64,000 nt of DNA from assembly GCF_016863295.1 (NCBI RefSeq), contig NZ_BOOP01000003.1:62001-126000 (forward strand). Reading direction: 5' to 3'. The number at the start of each line of letters is the position of its first letter. Position 1 is the first letter of the stretch. Positions 16,103-26,778 of the stretch are shown one piece after another. The DNA comes from Planotetraspora phitsanulokensis (GTDB lineage Bacteria > Actinomycetota > Actinomycetes > Streptosporangiales > Streptosporangiaceae). The notes beneath the pieces are model-generated. The model made no database searches. It saw only the letters and a program-made list of their open reading frames with translations, and was not told the DNA's origin. A program made the position numbers and the translations under genes.

Positions 16103-17646
16103 GCGACGCACCCGTCCTCCTGGAGATGCGTTCGATCACCAAGGAGTTCCCCGGGGTCAAGGCCCTGTCCGACGTCAACCTGGTGGTGCGGTCCGGCGAG
16201 ATCCACGCGATCGCCGGGGAGAACGGCGCCGGCAAGTCCACCCTGATGAAGGTCCTCAGCGGGGTCTACCCGTACGGCACCTACTCCGGCGAGATCCTCT
16301 ACCAGGGCACGGAGAGCCGGTTCTCCGACATCCGGGCCAGCGAGCACGCGGGCATCGTGATCATCCACCAGGAGCTCGCCCTGGTGCCCGGCATGTCCAT
16401 CACCGAGAACATCTTCCTCGGCAACGAGCCGGGCCGCGGCGGCGTGATCGACTGGAAGGTCGCCAACCGCCGTGCGATCGAGCTGATGGCCCAGGTCGGC
16501 CTGGAAGAGGACCCGGACACGCTGATCAAGGACATCGGCGTGGGCAAGCAGCAGCTCGTGGAGATCGCGAAGGCGTTCGCCAAGGACGTGAAGCTGCTCA
16601 TCCTCGACGAGCCCACCGCCGCCCTGAACGAGGACGACTCCCAGCACCTGCTGGAACTGCTGCGCGGCTTCAAGCGGCAGGGCATCACCTCGATCATCAT
16701 CTCCCACAAGCTCAACGAGATCGCGCAGGTCGCCGACTCCATCACCATCCTGCGGGACGGCCGGACGATCGAGACCCTCGACATCAAGGCGGACGGCGTC
16801 GACGAGGACCGCATCGTGCGGGGCATGGTCGGCCGGGAGCTGCACAGCCGGTTCCCCGACCACACGCCCAACATCGGCGAGGTCTTCTTCGAGGTGCGCG
16901 ACTGGACGGTCCGTCACCCGATCTCCTCCGAGCGCCTGGTGGCCAAGCACTCCGGCTTCACCGTGCGCCGCGGCGAGATCGTCGGGTTCGCCGGCCTGAT
17001 GGGCGCCGGGCGGACCGAACTGGCGATGAGCCTGTTCGGTCGCTCGTACGGCAACTACGTCTCCGGGCAGATCTTCAAGGACGGCAAGGAGATCGTGCTG
17101 AAGTCCGTGTCGGACGCCATCGACCACGGACTGGCGTACGTCAGCGAGGACCGCAAGGCGATCGGACTGAACCTGCTCGACGACATCAAGACCTCCATGG
17201 TGTCGGCCAAGCTGTCCAAGATCTCCAACCACGGCGTGCTCGACCAGGTGCGGGAGTACGAGGCGGCCGAGAGCTACCGGAAGAGCCTGCGCGTCAAGGC
17301 CCCCACCGTCGACGAGGGGGTCACCAAGCTCTCCGGCGGCAACCAGCAGAAGGTCGTGCTGGCCAAGTGGATGTTCACCGACCCCGACCTGCTGATCCTC
17401 GACGAGCCGACCCGCGGCATCGACGTGGGCGCCAAGTACGAGATCTACGGCATCATCCAGCGGCTGGCCGACCAGGGGAAGGGCGTCATCGTCATCTCCT
17501 CGGAGCTGCCCGAGCTGATCGGCCTGTGTGACCGGATCTACACGGTGTTCGAGGGGACCATCACCGGCGAGATCCTCCACAAGGACGCCGACCCCGAACT
17601 CCTGATGAAGCAGATGACCTCAGCGAAGAAGGCACAACGAGCATGA
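16099..17646 (+). CDS. mmsA: Sugar ABC transporter ATP-binding protein, MmsA/GguA type
   Basis: A 515-residue double-ATPase protein of the carbohydrate uptake 2 family. The N-terminal half has Walker [10 protein letters not shown] and Walker [11 protein letters not shown]; its signature is the atypical [14 protein letters not shown]. The C-terminal half has a degenerate Walker A ([10 protein letters not shown]), a normal signature [14 protein letters not shown] and Walker [14 protein letters not shown]. This arrangement energises import of monosaccharides. GTG/ATG choice: ATG 16099 overlaps the stop of the preceding 43-aa ORF. It overlaps mmsB by four bases. Homologous to GguA of Agrobacterium and the MmsA group; expected substrates are xylose, arabinose, glucose, galactose or related sugars. 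Confidence 0.93.
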   Translation: MSDAPVLLEMRSITKEFPGVKALSDVNLVVRSGEIHAIAGENGAGKSTLMKVLSGVYPYGTYSGEILYQGTESRFSDIRASEHAGIVIIHQELALVPGMSITENIFLGNEPGRGGVIDWKVANRRAIELMAQVGLEEDPDTLIKDIGVGKQQLVEIAKAFAKDVKLLILDEPTAALNEDDSQHLLELLRGFKRQGITSIIISHKLNEIAQVADSITILRDGRTIETLDIKADGVDEDRIVRGMVGRELHSRFPDHTPNIGEVFFEVRDWTVRHPISSERLVAKHSGFTVRRGEIVGFAGLMGAGRTELAMSLFGRSYGNYVSGQIFKDGKEIVLKSVSDAIDHGLAYVSEDRKAIGLNLLDDIKTSMVSAKLSKISNHGVLDQVREYEAAESYRKSLRVKAPTVDEGVTKLSGGNQQKVVLAKWMFTDPDLLILDEPTRGIDVGAKYEIYGIIQRLADQGKGVIVISSELPELIGLCDRIYTVFEGTITGEILHKDADPELLMKQMTSAKKAQRA

Positions 17647-18941
17647 GCCGCGCGAAAGAACTCCAGAAGTCCCTGTTCGGAGGGACGACCTCCAACGCCC
17701 GGCAGTTCGGGATGATCTTCACGCTGGTCGCGATCGTCCTGCTGTTCCAGATCCTGACCGACGGCCTGACGTTGAGCCCCGTCAACCTCATCTCGCTGGT
17801 GAGCCAGTACTCCTACATCCTGATCCTGGCCATCGGAATGCTGATGGTCATCGTCGCCGGCCACATCGACCTGTCCGTCGGCTCGGTCGCCGCGTTCGTC
17901 GGCATCGTGGTCGCGAACATCATGCAGGACTACTCCATACCGTGGTTCCTCGCCGTGCTGATCGGCCTCGTGGTCGGCGCCGTCATCGGCGCCTGGCAGG
18001 GCTTCTGGGTGGCGTACGTCGGCGTGCCCGCGTTCATCGTCACCCTGGCCGGCATGATGTTGTTCCGCGGCGGCAACCAGTACATCGGCAACGCCGACAC
18101 CATCCCCGTGCCCGAGGGCTTCCGGACCATCGGCGCCGGCTTCCTGCCGGAGGTCGGTCCGAACACCGGATACAACAACCTCACCCTCGTGCTCGGCCTG
18201 GTGATCTGCGTGGCGGTCGTCGTCCGCGAGTGGCGGGGCCGCCGCACCCGGCACCAGATGCAGGCCGAGGTCGCCCCCATGTGGATCTCGGTGATCCGGG
18301 TCGCGATCCCGCTCGTCGTCGTGGTGTTCGCGACCCTGCAGTTCGCCGGTGGACGGATCGGGACCAGCTTCCCGGTCTCCGGCATCATCCTCGGCGTCCT
18401 GGTCGTGATCTACGGATTCGTCACCCGCAACACGGCGGGCGGCCGGCACATCTACGCGGTCGGCGGCAACGCCCGCGCCGCCGAGCTGTCCGGCGTCAAG
18501 CTCAAGCGGGTCAACTTCCTGGTGATGATGAACATGTCGGTCCTGGCGGCTCTGGCCGGCATGATCTTCGTCGCCCGTTCGGCCGCCTCCGGGCCGCAGG
18601 ACGGCATCGGCTGGGAGCTGGACGCGATCGCGGCCGTCTTCGTCGGCGGCGCGGCCGTCTCCGGCGGCCTCGGCACCATCAGCGGGTCAATCGTCGGCGG
18701 CCTCGTCATGGCCGTGCTCAACAACGGCCTGCAGCTGATGGGCGTGGGGTCCGACCGCGTACAGATCATCAAGGGCGTGGTCCTGCTGCTGGCCGTCGCG
18801 CTCGACGCCTACAACAAGAAGCAGGGGCGCTTCTCAGTCATCGATTCACTGATGCGCCCGTTCCGCAGGGACGCGGCACCCAGCTCCGCGTCTCCCGTGG
18901 AGACGGGCCAGGAACACGGCAAGAGTCCGGTGGCAGGCTGA
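17643..18941 (+). CDS. mmsB: Sugar ABC transporter permease, MmsB/GguB type
   Basis: A 432-residue integral membrane permease with about ten to twelve hydrophobic segments, starting with ATG 17643 that overlaps the mmsA stop. It has the family signature near the second helix ([17 protein letters not shown]) and the conserved loop [19 protein letters not shown] basic cytoplasmic insert ([15 protein letters not shown]) around residue 200 and the longer size distinguish this MmsB/GguB group from RbsC-like permeases of about 330 residues. It forms the channel for the sugar captured by the lipoprotein encoded at 19007. Confidence 0.92.
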   Translation: MSRAKELQKSLFGGTTSNARQFGMIFTLVAIVLLFQILTDGLTLSPVNLISLVSQYSYILILAIGMLMVIVAGHIDLSVGSVAAFVGIVVANIMQDYSIPWFLAVLIGLVVGAVIGAWQGFWVAYVGVPAFIVTLAGMMLFRGGNQYIGNADTIPVPEGFRTIGAGFLPEVGPNTGYNNLTLVLGLVICVAVVVREWRGRRTRHQMQAEVAPMWISVIRVAIPLVVVVFATLQFAGGRIGTSFPVSGIILGVLVVIYGFVTRNTAGGRHIYAVGGNARAAELSGVKLKRVNFLVMMNMSVLAALAGMIFVARSAASGPQDGIGWELDAIAAVFVGGAAVSGGLGTISGSIVGGLVMAVLNNGLQLMGVGSDRVQIIKGVVLLLAVALDAYNKKQGRFSVIDSLMRPFRRDAAPSSASPVETGQEHGKSPVAG

Positions 18942-19006
18942 CTCGGCCACCGTTCGGCGGACGGAACGACTCCGTCTCGTCTTATTTCGAAGAAGGGCAC
19001 CTCAAA

Positions 19007-20122
19007 ATGCGCAATATCCTTGTCCGGGGTGTGGCGGCCGGCGCAATCGCGCTGCTGTCGCTGGCCGCCTGCTCCTCCGAGCGTGAGGGCGGCGACTCCA
19101 CCGCCACCTCCGGCTCGACCGAGGCCGCCAAGGGCTTCCCGGCCAACTCCCTGATCGGCGTCGCCCTCCCGGCGAAGACCTCGGAGAACTGGGTCCTGGC
19201 CGGTGACCTGTTCACCAACGGCCTGAAGGAGGCCGGCTTCCAGGCGGACGTCCAGTACGCGGGCTCCTCCACCACGGTCGCCGACCAGCAGGCGCAGATC
19301 TCGGCCATGGTCACCAAGGGCGCCAAGGTCATCGTCATCGGCGCGACCGACGCCGCGCAGCTGAGCACCCAGGTCGAGGCCGCCAAGCAGGCCGGCGCGA
19401 CGGTCATCGCCTACGACCGTCTCATCAAGAACACCCAGGGCGTCGACTACTACGTCGCGTACGACAACTTCAAGGTCGGCGAGCTCCAGGGTCAGGCCCT
19501 GCTCGACGGCATGGCGAAGAAGAAGCCGAGCGGCCCGTACACCGTCGAGCTGTTCTCCGGTTCGTCGGACGACAACAACTCGGCGGTCTTCTTCGACGGC
19601 GCGATGAGCGTTCTCAAGCCGAAGATCGACTCTGGCGACGTCGTGGTCGGCTCCGGCCAGACCGACATCAAGCAGACGGCCACCGACGGTTGGAAGGCCG
19701 AGAACGCCCAGCGTCGGATGGACTCGCTGCTGACCTCCACCTACAACGGTGACAAGACGCTGGACGGCGTGCTCTCCCCGAACGACACGCTGGCCCGCGC
19801 CATCATCACCTCGGTGAAGGGCGCCGGCAAGCCGCTGCCCATCGTCACCGGTCAGGACTCCGAGGTCGAGTCGGTCAAGTCGATCGTGGCCGGCGAGCAG
19901 TACTCCACGATCAACAAGGACACCCGCAACCTGGTCAAGCAGACCATCCAGATGGTCAAGGACCTGCAGGCCGGTAAGACCCCCGAGGTCAACGACACCA
20001 AGTCGTACAACAACGGCGTGAAGGTCGTCCCGTCCTTCCTGCTGCCCCCGATGATCGTGACCAAGGACAACGTCGTCGAGGCGTACGCCAACGACCCCAA
20101 CCTGGCCCCGCTCACCAAGTAG
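19007..20122 (+). CDS. chvE: Sugar-binding lipoprotein, ChvE type
   Basis: A 371-residue extracytoplasmic sugar receptor. The signal peptide ends in a lipobox, LAAC with Cys about 23, so the mature protein is membrane-anchored. The remainder is a type I periplasmic binding fold; segments VIAYDRLIKN and LFSGSSDDNNSAVFFDGA are characteristic of ChvE, which binds a broad set of monosaccharides. ATG 19007 follows GAAGGGCACCTCAAA. It is separated from mmsB by 65 bases, consistent with higher expression of the binding protein, and is closed by a strong terminator at 20146. Confidence 0.93.
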   Translation: MRNILVRGVAAGAIALLSLAACSSEREGGDSTATSGSTEAAKGFPANSLIGVALPAKTSENWVLAGDLFTNGLKEAGFQADVQYAGSSTTVADQQAQISAMVTKGAKVIVIGATDAAQLSTQVEAAKQAGATVIAYDRLIKNTQGVDYYVAYDNFKVGELQGQALLDGMAKKKPSGPYTVELFSGSSDDNNSAVFFDGAMSVLKPKIDSGDVVVGSGQTDIKQTATDGWKAENAQRRMDSLLTSTYNGDKTLDGVLSPNDTLARAIITSVKGAGKPLPIVTGQDSEVESVKSIVAGEQYSTINKDTRNLVKQTIQMVKDLQAGKTPEVNDTKSYNNGVKVVPSFLLPPMIVTKDNVVEAYANDPNLAPLTK

Positions 20123-20145
20123 CGGCGACGGTAGTCACGTAGGAC

Positions 20146-20174
20146 CGTGGGTCCCCGGAAGACGGGGACCCACG
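20146..20174 (+). terminator. Terminator of the mmsAB-chvE operon
   Basis: A perfect 12-base stem CGTGGGTCCCCG with complement and loop GAAGA, followed by TTCGTTTA, 23 bases after the chvE stop. Confidence 0.88.
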
Positions 20175-20278
20175 TTCGTTTACCGGGCGAATTCCGCCCA
20201 CTGGAAAAGGGACCTTCCCGTGGCCGCGATTTCACATCAAGGGCGCCGCAGGCCCGGCGAGAGCTGGGCGCGTCCCGG

Positions 20279-21469
20279 ATGCTGACGATCGCCGCTCCCA
20301 GTCAGGAGGAGGTCCGCCGCCGGAACCTGGGCGCGCTGCTCCGGTACGTGCACATCCACGGCGCCACCTCCCGGGCTGAACTGACCGACCGCCTCGGGCT
20401 CAATCGCAGCACCATCGGCGCCCTCACCGCCGACCTGGCCGCAGCCGGCCTGATCCGTGAGGAGACCCCTCCGAAGACCGGCCGTGCCGGCCGGCCGTCG
20501 CTGGTCGTGCGGCCCCGATCGTCCCGGGTGTACGCGTACGCGCTGAGCATCGAGGTCGACCGCCTGCGGGCCGCGCGGGTGGGCCTCGGCGGGAGGGTCC
20601 TGGACAGCCGCACCGCGCACCGCCCGCGCGGCCTGCAGATCCTCGAGACCATCGGCCCGCTGACCGATCTCGTGCGGGACATGCGGCGGGCCGTGCCCGC
20701 CGGCTCCTCCTGCGTCGGAGGCGGGGTGGCCGTCACCGGCACCGTGCGCGGCGCGGACGGCACGGTGCGGATCAGCTCGCCCGTCGGCCGGGTGGCCGAC
20801 CCGGTCGGCGAGGCCCTCGGCTCCGAACTCGGCCACGACCACGCCCTCGTCGTCGCGAACGCGGCCGACGTCGGCGCCCTGGGCGAGCACGTCCGCGGCG
20901 CGGCCGCGCCCTTCGACGACGTCATCTACCTCCACGGCGACGTGGGCATCGGCAGCGGCATCATCGCCGGAGGCCGGCCGGTGACCGGACACGGCGGCCA
21001 CGGCGGAGAGGCCGGGCACATGGTCGTCAACCCGCACGGCCGCGCCTGCGGCTGCGGTTCCCGGGGGTGCTGGGAGACGGAGATCGGGGAGCAGGCCCTG
21101 CTCCAGCGCGCCGGGCAGGCGGGCGCCACCGGCCGCGACGCCGTACTCGCCGTCATGGACGCGGCGGGACGCGGCGACCAGGCGGCCGGCGCAGCCATCC
21201 GGCACGTCGCGGACTGGCTCGGGTTCGGCGTGGTCAACCTGGTGAACATCTTCAATCCGAACGCGGTGGTGTTCGGCGGCACGCTGAGCGAGCTGTATCT
21301 CGCGGGCTCCGCCCAGGTCCACAGCCGGCTGAGCACCATGGCGCTGCCCGGCCGGGAACACGTCCGGTTGCGCACCCCGCTGCTCGGCGACGACGCCTCC
21401 CTGATGGGCGCCGCCGAGCTCGCCTTCGAACGGCTTCTGGAAGACCCGCTCGTCGCCGCCGGCGGCTGA
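20279..21469 (+). CDS. ROK-family transcriptional regulator (NagC/XylR type)
   Basis: A 396-residue regulator. I start it at ATG 20279, which leaves a normal N-terminal arm before the winged helix (about residues 10-75: RRNLGALLRYVHIHGATSRAELTDRLGLNRSTIGAL). The rest is a ROK sensor domain with the zinc motif (GEAGHM, CGCGSRGC). The kinase phosphate loop is replaced by ALSIEVDRLRAARVG, as expected of a non-catalytic regulator. It lies directly after the ChvE transporter and so may add a second sugar-responsive layer to the LacI control. No operator could be assigned. Confidence 0.9.
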   Translation: MLTIAAPSQEEVRRRNLGALLRYVHIHGATSRAELTDRLGLNRSTIGALTADLAAAGLIREETPPKTGRAGRPSLVVRPRSSRVYAYALSIEVDRLRAARVGLGGRVLDSRTAHRPRGLQILETIGPLTDLVRDMRRAVPAGSSCVGGGVAVTGTVRGADGTVRISSPVGRVADPVGEALGSELGHDHALVVANAADVGALGEHVRGAAAPFDDVIYLHGDVGIGSGIIAGGRPVTGHGGHGGEAGHMVVNPHGRACGCGSRGCWETEIGEQALLQRAGQAGATGRDAVLAVMDAAGRGDQAAGAAIRHVADWLGFGVVNLVNIFNPNAVVFGGTLSELYLAGSAQVHSRLSTMALPGREHVRLRTPLLGDDASLMGAAELAFERLLEDPLVAAGG

Positions 21470-21565
21470 GACCGCGTGTGCGCCGCTGACCGCCCGCTGG
21501 TGCGGCGCGGACAGGGCGGCCGGATCACGGTCGCGTGCCGGCTCGGCTACCTGGTCTGGTCCATC

Positions 21566-21588
21566 GAGCCCGCTTCATGGGCGGGCTC
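21566..21588 (+). terminator. Hairpin after the ROK regulator
   Basis: GAGCCCGC and GCGGGCTC form an 8-base stem around TTCATGG. It lies about 97 bases after the stop codon. The rest of 21470-21714 shows no gene. Confidence 0.5.
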
Positions 21589-21714
21589 GTGGTACCGAGC
21601 GACGCTGACGGCCTGCACGGGGACGTGCGACGGAGCCCTCACCATCCCCACCACTACGCGACATGTCCTGCTAGGGTCCTCGGACCCCTCATACCGGTAA
21701 GGAAAGGACCCCCC

Positions 21715-21996
21715 ATGCAGCAAATCCCAGGCGCCGGACAACAGGTTGGCCCCAGGGACCGTTGGGCCAAGTTCCGTGGGCTCAGTTGGTGGCAGTTGGT
21801 GCTGTCGCTTCTCCCGCTCGTGTTGGCAGGGCTCGGTGGCGCGCTCGGCGGAGTCATCGGAGCGGCGGCTCTCTTCGCCAACCTAGCCATAGCGCGGAAG
21901 CAGTTCGCGACGCCGCTGAAGGTCCTCGCGATGGTCGGCGTGGTCGTCGCCTCTTACTTTGTGTTCCTCGTCATCCTCGTCCTGCTGACGAGCTGA
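21715..21996 (+). CDS. Small membrane protein of unknown function
   Basis: A 93-residue protein; ATG 21715 follows GGAAAGGACCCCCC. After a polar N-terminus of about 25 residues there are two hydrophobic stretches, one Gly/Leu-rich (LVLSLLPLVLAGLGGALGGVIGAAALFANLAIA) and one at the C-terminus (VLAMVGVVVASYFVFLVILVLL), i.e. a two-helix membrane protein. No family is recognised. It stands alone, followed by its own terminator at 22007. Confidence 0.7.
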   Translation: MQQIPGAGQQVGPRDRWAKFRGLSWWQLVLSLLPLVLAGLGGALGGVIGAAALFANLAIARKQFATPLKVLAMVGVVVASYFVFLVILVLLTS

Positions 21997-22006
21997 CGCC
22001 TCATGC

Positions 22007-22033
22007 CCAGGGGCGCGCCGGGCGCGCCCCTGG
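22007..22033 (+). terminator. Terminator of the small membrane protein gene
   Basis: A perfect 12-base stem CCAGGGGCGCGC with complement and a three-base loop, 10 bases after the stop. Confidence 0.8.
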
Positions 22034-22599
22034 CCGCATTACACCTCCTGCCGGGATGCGTCCGTCCCTTTCTGCGATCTGCTGACCGAGGATCAAATGG
22101 CGGCGATCCCCGCGCCCTCGCGGTGCGTGATGCTCGCTGGCCTCAGCGAATGAGGGGTGAACCACGCTCGAATTGGGCGGATGGTTTGGCACCGTCGTGT
22201 GCCTGAGGAGGACCGAGAGCACCGTTAGTCGTTCGTCTCAATCGACGCCTGCACCGGCGAGGAGGCGAAGCTGCGGGTGCTCGTCTGAATCGAGTGGTGG
22301 TTCGACAACGACCTGCGGGACGTGGTCGCCGCTAAAGCTGGAGCCGGCGCCCGCTGCAATCACGGCCGACCTCGATCGTCCCGCAGCCTTCACGCCGTCC
22401 GACCAGGAAGAACTGGAGTGATGCGCCACAGCCCGTTCGAGACGTGGCCCCAGATCCAAGGCGCACACGACTTCGAGGTGACGGCGGCGCACTCGGTCGC
22501 GTGGTGGGGATCTTGCGGCCAGGGGCGCCCCGTTGATCACGCTCGTTGAGCTGGTGGTGCTCGCCGGAAATAGTCATGGTCGACCGGTAACGTGACCTT
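22034..22599 (+). other. 566-base gap with traces of a decayed gene
   Basis: No intact gene. On the plus strand 22230-22420 shows coding-like pieces broken across frames: one reads EEAKLRVLV, stops, then IEWWFDNDLRDVVAAK, and another frame continues EPAPAAITADLDRPAAFTPSDQEELE before a stop at 22419-22421. This looks like a frameshifted remnant, but the original family could not be identified. Confidence 0.35.
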
Positions 22600-23109
22600 G
22601 TGACCAGAGACTTCACCGTGTACCCCGCTCATGCCGGCGACGGAGACGTGGTGGGCGAGATCCACGCGGAGTCGTGGAAGGCCGCCTATATGGGCTTCTT
22701 CTCCCCGGAGTTCTTCGCGGAGGCGGTGAGGCGGCGCCGCGGCAAGTGGCATGACGTCCTCGCCCGGGGCGAGGCCACCGCCATGCTGGCCGCGCAGGAC
22801 GACCGGCCGCTCGCCTTCTCCTACTTCGGCTCCTCCCCCACCAGGCCGGAGTCAGCGGAGATCTTCGGCTTCTACGGGCACCCGGACGGCTGGGGCAGCG
22901 GGATCGCGGGCATCCTGATGGCCGCGTCCCTGGAGACGATGCGCGAGAACGGCTTCAGGCAGGTCCATCTGTGGACGCTCCGCGACACGCCTCAGTCACG
23001 CCGCTTCTACGCCAAGAGCGGCTTCACCGAGTCAGGCGCGGTCCGCGGCCATGACTTCGGCGACGGCAACCCGATCGACCAGGTGGAGTACGCGCTGGTC
23101 CTCGGCTGA
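22600..23109 (+). CDS. GNAT-family N-acetyltransferase
   Basis: A 169-residue protein starting at GTG 22600. It has the GNAT fold: an early HAESWKAAYMGFF helix, the acetyl-CoA loop region HPDGWGSGIAGILMAASLETM, strand FRQVHLWTLRDTPQSRRFYAKSGF and a final strand VEYALVL. Proteins of this subgroup acetylate small amines or protein N-termini; the substrate is unknown. It is convergent with the ABC permease gene at 23147 and transcribed alone. Confidence 0.85.
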   Translation: MTRDFTVYPAHAGDGDVVGEIHAESWKAAYMGFFSPEFFAEAVRRRRGKWHDVLARGEATAMLAAQDDRPLAFSYFGSSPTRPESAEIFGFYGHPDGWGSGIAGILMAASLETMRENGFRQVHLWTLRDTPQSRRFYAKSGFTESGAVRGHDFGDGNPIDQVEYALVLG

Positions 23110-23146
23110 CGGCGCCCGGTCCGCGGCGGGCGGCGCCGAGGCATCG

Positions 23147-24363
23147 TCACGGCGTCGCCAGCGCTTCGGTCGGAGACAGCCGGGCCGCCCGGATCGCCGG
23201 ATAGAGTCCGGCGAGTCCGCCGATGAGCAGGGTGGCACCGAGGGCACCTGCCGTCGCCCACACCGGCACGACCGCCGGCCAGCTCTGGTGGGAGGCGTAT
23301 CCGGTGGTGACGGCGATGCCCAGCAGTACCCCGCCCACCCCACCGAGCATCGACAGCAGCAGCGACTCCGCGAGGAACTGCACCCGGATCTGCCCCCGGG
23401 TGGCGCCGAGCGAACGGCGTAGCCCGATCTCGGCCCGGCGCTCCAAGACCGAGATCACCATCGTGTTGGCCACTCCGATGCCGCCCACCAGCAGCGCTAC
23501 CGCGCCCAGTCCGAGCAGCAAGCCGTTCAGGGTGGCATCGGCCGCTCGGCGCGCGGCCAGGACGTCCGAGGGACGGGACACCTGGACATCACCAGGTGAC
23601 TCCGGGTTGGCGGTGGCGGCCAAGACTGCGCGTACGGCCTCGACCTGACTGTCCCGCGACCGGGTGTAGACGGTCGTCGCCCGCCCGTCGAAGCGGAACG
23701 CGTCGGCGGCGATCTCCCAGCCGATCAGGACGGCCGAGTCCAACTCGGGCGCGAGTGCGACCTCGTCGAGCACGCCGATCACGGTGAACCGTTCGCCGCC
23801 GACCAGGATCTCCGCTTGCGGGCTGGGCCGGCCGATGCCGAGCCTCTCCGCCGCCGACGCGCCTAGCACCGCAGCCGGGTACCGGCCGGTGACACCGTTC
23901 AACCAGGCGCCGCTGCGCAGGGTCGCGCCGACGGTCTGCGGCAGGCTCACCCGGGCCGCCAGCACGGACAGCCCGTTGGTCTCCACCTTGGGGATCCTGT
24001 CCGAGCGATACACCTTGGCGTTGTGGATCGCCCCGGTCGCCGAGACGGCGGTGACCGGGCCGATCCGCGCGATCATCGCCTCGGCCTCGGCGGGCAGCTG
24101 CGCGTCCTGGCCCCCGATGGTCTGTCCGGGGGAGACGGTGAGCAGGTTCGTGCCGAACGCGGCGAGCTGACGGTCCAGCTCCGCGCGAGAGGAGGACGAG
24201 ATGCCGACGACCGCGACCATCGCGGCGATGCCGATCGCGATGCCAAGCGCGGAGAGCAGCGCCCGGGTCGGCCGGGTGCGCAGGCCCGCCGCGCCGACCC
24301 GGACCACGTCACGCGGGGCCATGCGGGCGGGCGAGAGCCGGGGTCGGCCCTGGTGCGCGGTCA

Positions 24364-24367
<4 letters not shown>
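23147..24367 (-). CDS. MacB-like ABC transporter permease
   Basis: A 406-residue permease: one N-terminal membrane helix (about 35-57), a large extracytoplasmic MacB_PCD domain (about 60-255), then an FtsX-type block of three helices to the end, with [35 protein letters not shown] as the coupling segment. MacB-type systems are mechanotransmitters that export antibiotics, peptides or lipoproteins across the envelope. ATG 24367 overlaps the stop of the ATPase gene (ATGA). It is the last gene of the lipoprotein-adaptor-ATPase-permease operon reading leftwards. Confidence 0.92.
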
Positions 24368-25052
<685 letters not shown>

Positions 25053-25056
<4 letters not shown>

Positions 25057-26132
25057 TGCGGCGTCCCCACGGTCATGCCCTCGTTCAGCCCGTCGCCGGT
25101 GATCTCGACCCGGCCGTTCGCGAACAGGCCGGTCTCCACTTTGATGTAGCGCGTGGTGGATCCCTCGACGACCTCGACGCCGTAGCCGCCCTCGGCCAGC
25201 GCCACCAGCGCCGCGACGGGCACGGTGAGCACGTCCTTGCGCTCGGCCGCGGTGAAGACCACGTTGACCACGGCCGCCTCGATCCCCGTGGCCGCGGCGG
25301 GGTCGTCCAGGGAGACGATGGCCTCGATTCTGGTCTCGGCCTGGCTGCCCGGGTCGGTCGGCTGCTCGACCACCGTGTAGACCCGTTTCACCCGGCCGGC
25401 CACCTTCTTACCGTCGGGCATCTGGACCTGCACCTTCACGCCTTTGCGGGCCAGCCGTTGCTTGGCCACCTCCAGTTGGACCGTGATCTGGCGGCCGGTC
25501 CCGGTGTACCGCAACACCTCCTGCCCGCCGCCGGTGGACTGGTTCACCCCGGTCGTGACACTGTCGACCCGGATCTTGCCCGGCGCGAACAGCACTCGTC
25601 CCTGCTCGACCTGGCCGGTCTGCGACAGGCGCAGATCCTTCTGCCAGCGCCTCACCGCGGTCGCGGTGAGTGCCGTGTACGTGTTGTCCACCGTGAACCC
25701 GCCGTAGCCGAGGGCCTTCAGGTTCTCTTCAAGCTGCCGTACGTCCGCGCCGGTGACCCCCGGGGCGAGCGTCCGGTACGCGGCCACGGCGCCGTACATA
25801 AGCACCACCGGCCGGTTGTCCACCCGGTAGATCGGCCGGCCCCGGCGGACGACGTCACCCGCCAGCGGCACCTTGGTGACGACACCCGCGATCCGACCGG
25901 CCAGCGTGGCCTCGGCGCTGTAGCCGAGATCCCCTGGCACCTCGTCGGTGTCCGACATCGTCTGCCGAGTGACCTGCGCGGTGTCCGGTGGCAGGTCCGC
26001 CGCGGTCGGCGTATCCATGCCGCCCCCGCCGAACCCGACCGCTGCGGCGGTCGCCGCCCCCGCAGCGAGCACGACCGTACCGGCCACCGCGCCGGCGCGG
26101 CCACGCCGGCGCGCTCCAGATCGGCTGGTCAT
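25053..26132 (-). CDS. MacA-like efflux adaptor with peptidoglycan-binding domain
   Basis: A 359-residue membrane-fusion-type adaptor. After a basic N-terminus and one hydrophobic segment ([22 protein letters not shown]) there is a biotinyl-lipoyl-like barrel, then a peptidoglycan-binding type 1 domain (about 120-175: [21 protein letters not shown] ... [11 protein letters not shown]), and a C-terminal beta domain ending [13 protein letters not shown]. In Gram-positive MacAB-like systems this protein links the permease to the wall. The start ATG 26132 overlaps the stop of the lipoprotein gene. A decayed copy of its N-terminus lies at 26745-26778. Confidence 0.9.
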
Positions 26133-26659
26133 CTCGGCGTCGCTTCCGCGCTCGGGCGGTACGACCGGATGTACTCCCTGCAGAAGGCTTTCGCCTGGTC
26201 GTACTGCGGATCCTTGCGGACCTGCTCGGAGACGTCGACATGGGCTTCGGCGTCAGGGTCGGGGAAGTCCTCCACCCCGTGCTCCCGCATGCACCGCGAC
26301 TCCTCGCGGGCCAACTCCGCCTTCACCGCGGCCAGGCCGGCGGATACGACCGGCTCGTACTGCTTGCACGCCTCTTGTGCCCTGGCCCCCACGTCCGGGT
26401 CCAGCGTGTCCTTGTTGAACCCGCCCCCCATCCGGACGTCGCCGTTGACGACCTGCGGGTCGGGCATCGGTACGCCGTGCTCCCGCATGCACCGCGCGTA
26501 CCTGATTCCTTGCTCCAGCTCGCTGAGGCTCGGCGTCGCGCTCGGTGCGGCGGAGCCGTCCATCGAGGCGACGCCCCTGCCGTCGTCCGATTTCGAGCAG
26601 GCGGCCGCCATGACCAGCAATAGTGGTAACAGGCAGACGACCAGGAATCTCTTTCTCAT
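26129..26659 (-). CDS. Lipoprotein with duplicated CMREHGV motif (copy 1)
   Basis: A 176-residue exported lipoprotein: signal peptide MRKRFLVVCLLPLLLVMAAAC with Cys21 as the lipid anchor. The mature part contains the motif CMREHGV twice (about 57-63 and 123-129), each followed by a Pro-Asp-Pro segment, which suggests an internal duplication with paired cysteines. Proteins with this motif are common in actinobacteria beside MacB-like transporters, but no molecular function is known to me. It overlaps the adaptor gene by four bases, so it is the first gene of the efflux operon. A paralogue lies at 26779. Confidence 0.88.
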   Translation of the reverse strand: MRKRFLVVCLLPLLLVMAAACSKSDDGRGVASMDGSAAPSATPSLSELEQGIRYARCMREHGVPMPDPQVVNGDVRMGGGFNKDTLDPDVGARAQEACKQYEPVVSAGLAAVKAELAREESRCMREHGVEDFPDPDAEAHVDVSEQVRKDPQYDQAKAFCREYIRSYRPSAEATPR

Positions 26660-26674
26660 CGGCGATTTGCCGAC

Positions 26675-26743
26675 GACGTGGTCGTGCTCGACCGAGATCT
26701 GCCGCTCTTCCACTGCGACCATGTGTGCACCGCGTTGGCCTCG
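26675..26743 (+). pseudogene. Fragment of a response-regulator gene
   Basis: These 69 bases match 27572-27640 of the intact response regulator with nine differences (60 of 69 identical), in the same orientation. The frame still reads DVVVLDRDLPLFHCDHVCTALAS against DVVVLDRDLPLLHGDHVCSALAA in the intact gene, including the phospho-acceptor Asp. The part before residue 46 and everything after residue 68 are missing. Confidence 0.85.
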
Positions 26744-26744
26744 G

Positions 26745-26778
26745 GCGTCGGTGTCCAGCATCGTCTGCCGGGTCGTCA
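26745..26778 (-). pseudogene. Fragment of the adaptor gene N-terminus
   Basis: Right after the stop of lipoprotein copy 2 the minus strand reads an ATG followed by TTRQTMLDTDARG, which resembles [14 protein letters not shown] of the intact adaptor. At DNA level GTCGGTGTCC, CATCG and TCTGCCG are shared with 25944-25970. It occupies the place where an adaptor should follow the lipoprotein and runs head-on into the response-regulator fragment. Confidence 0.6.
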
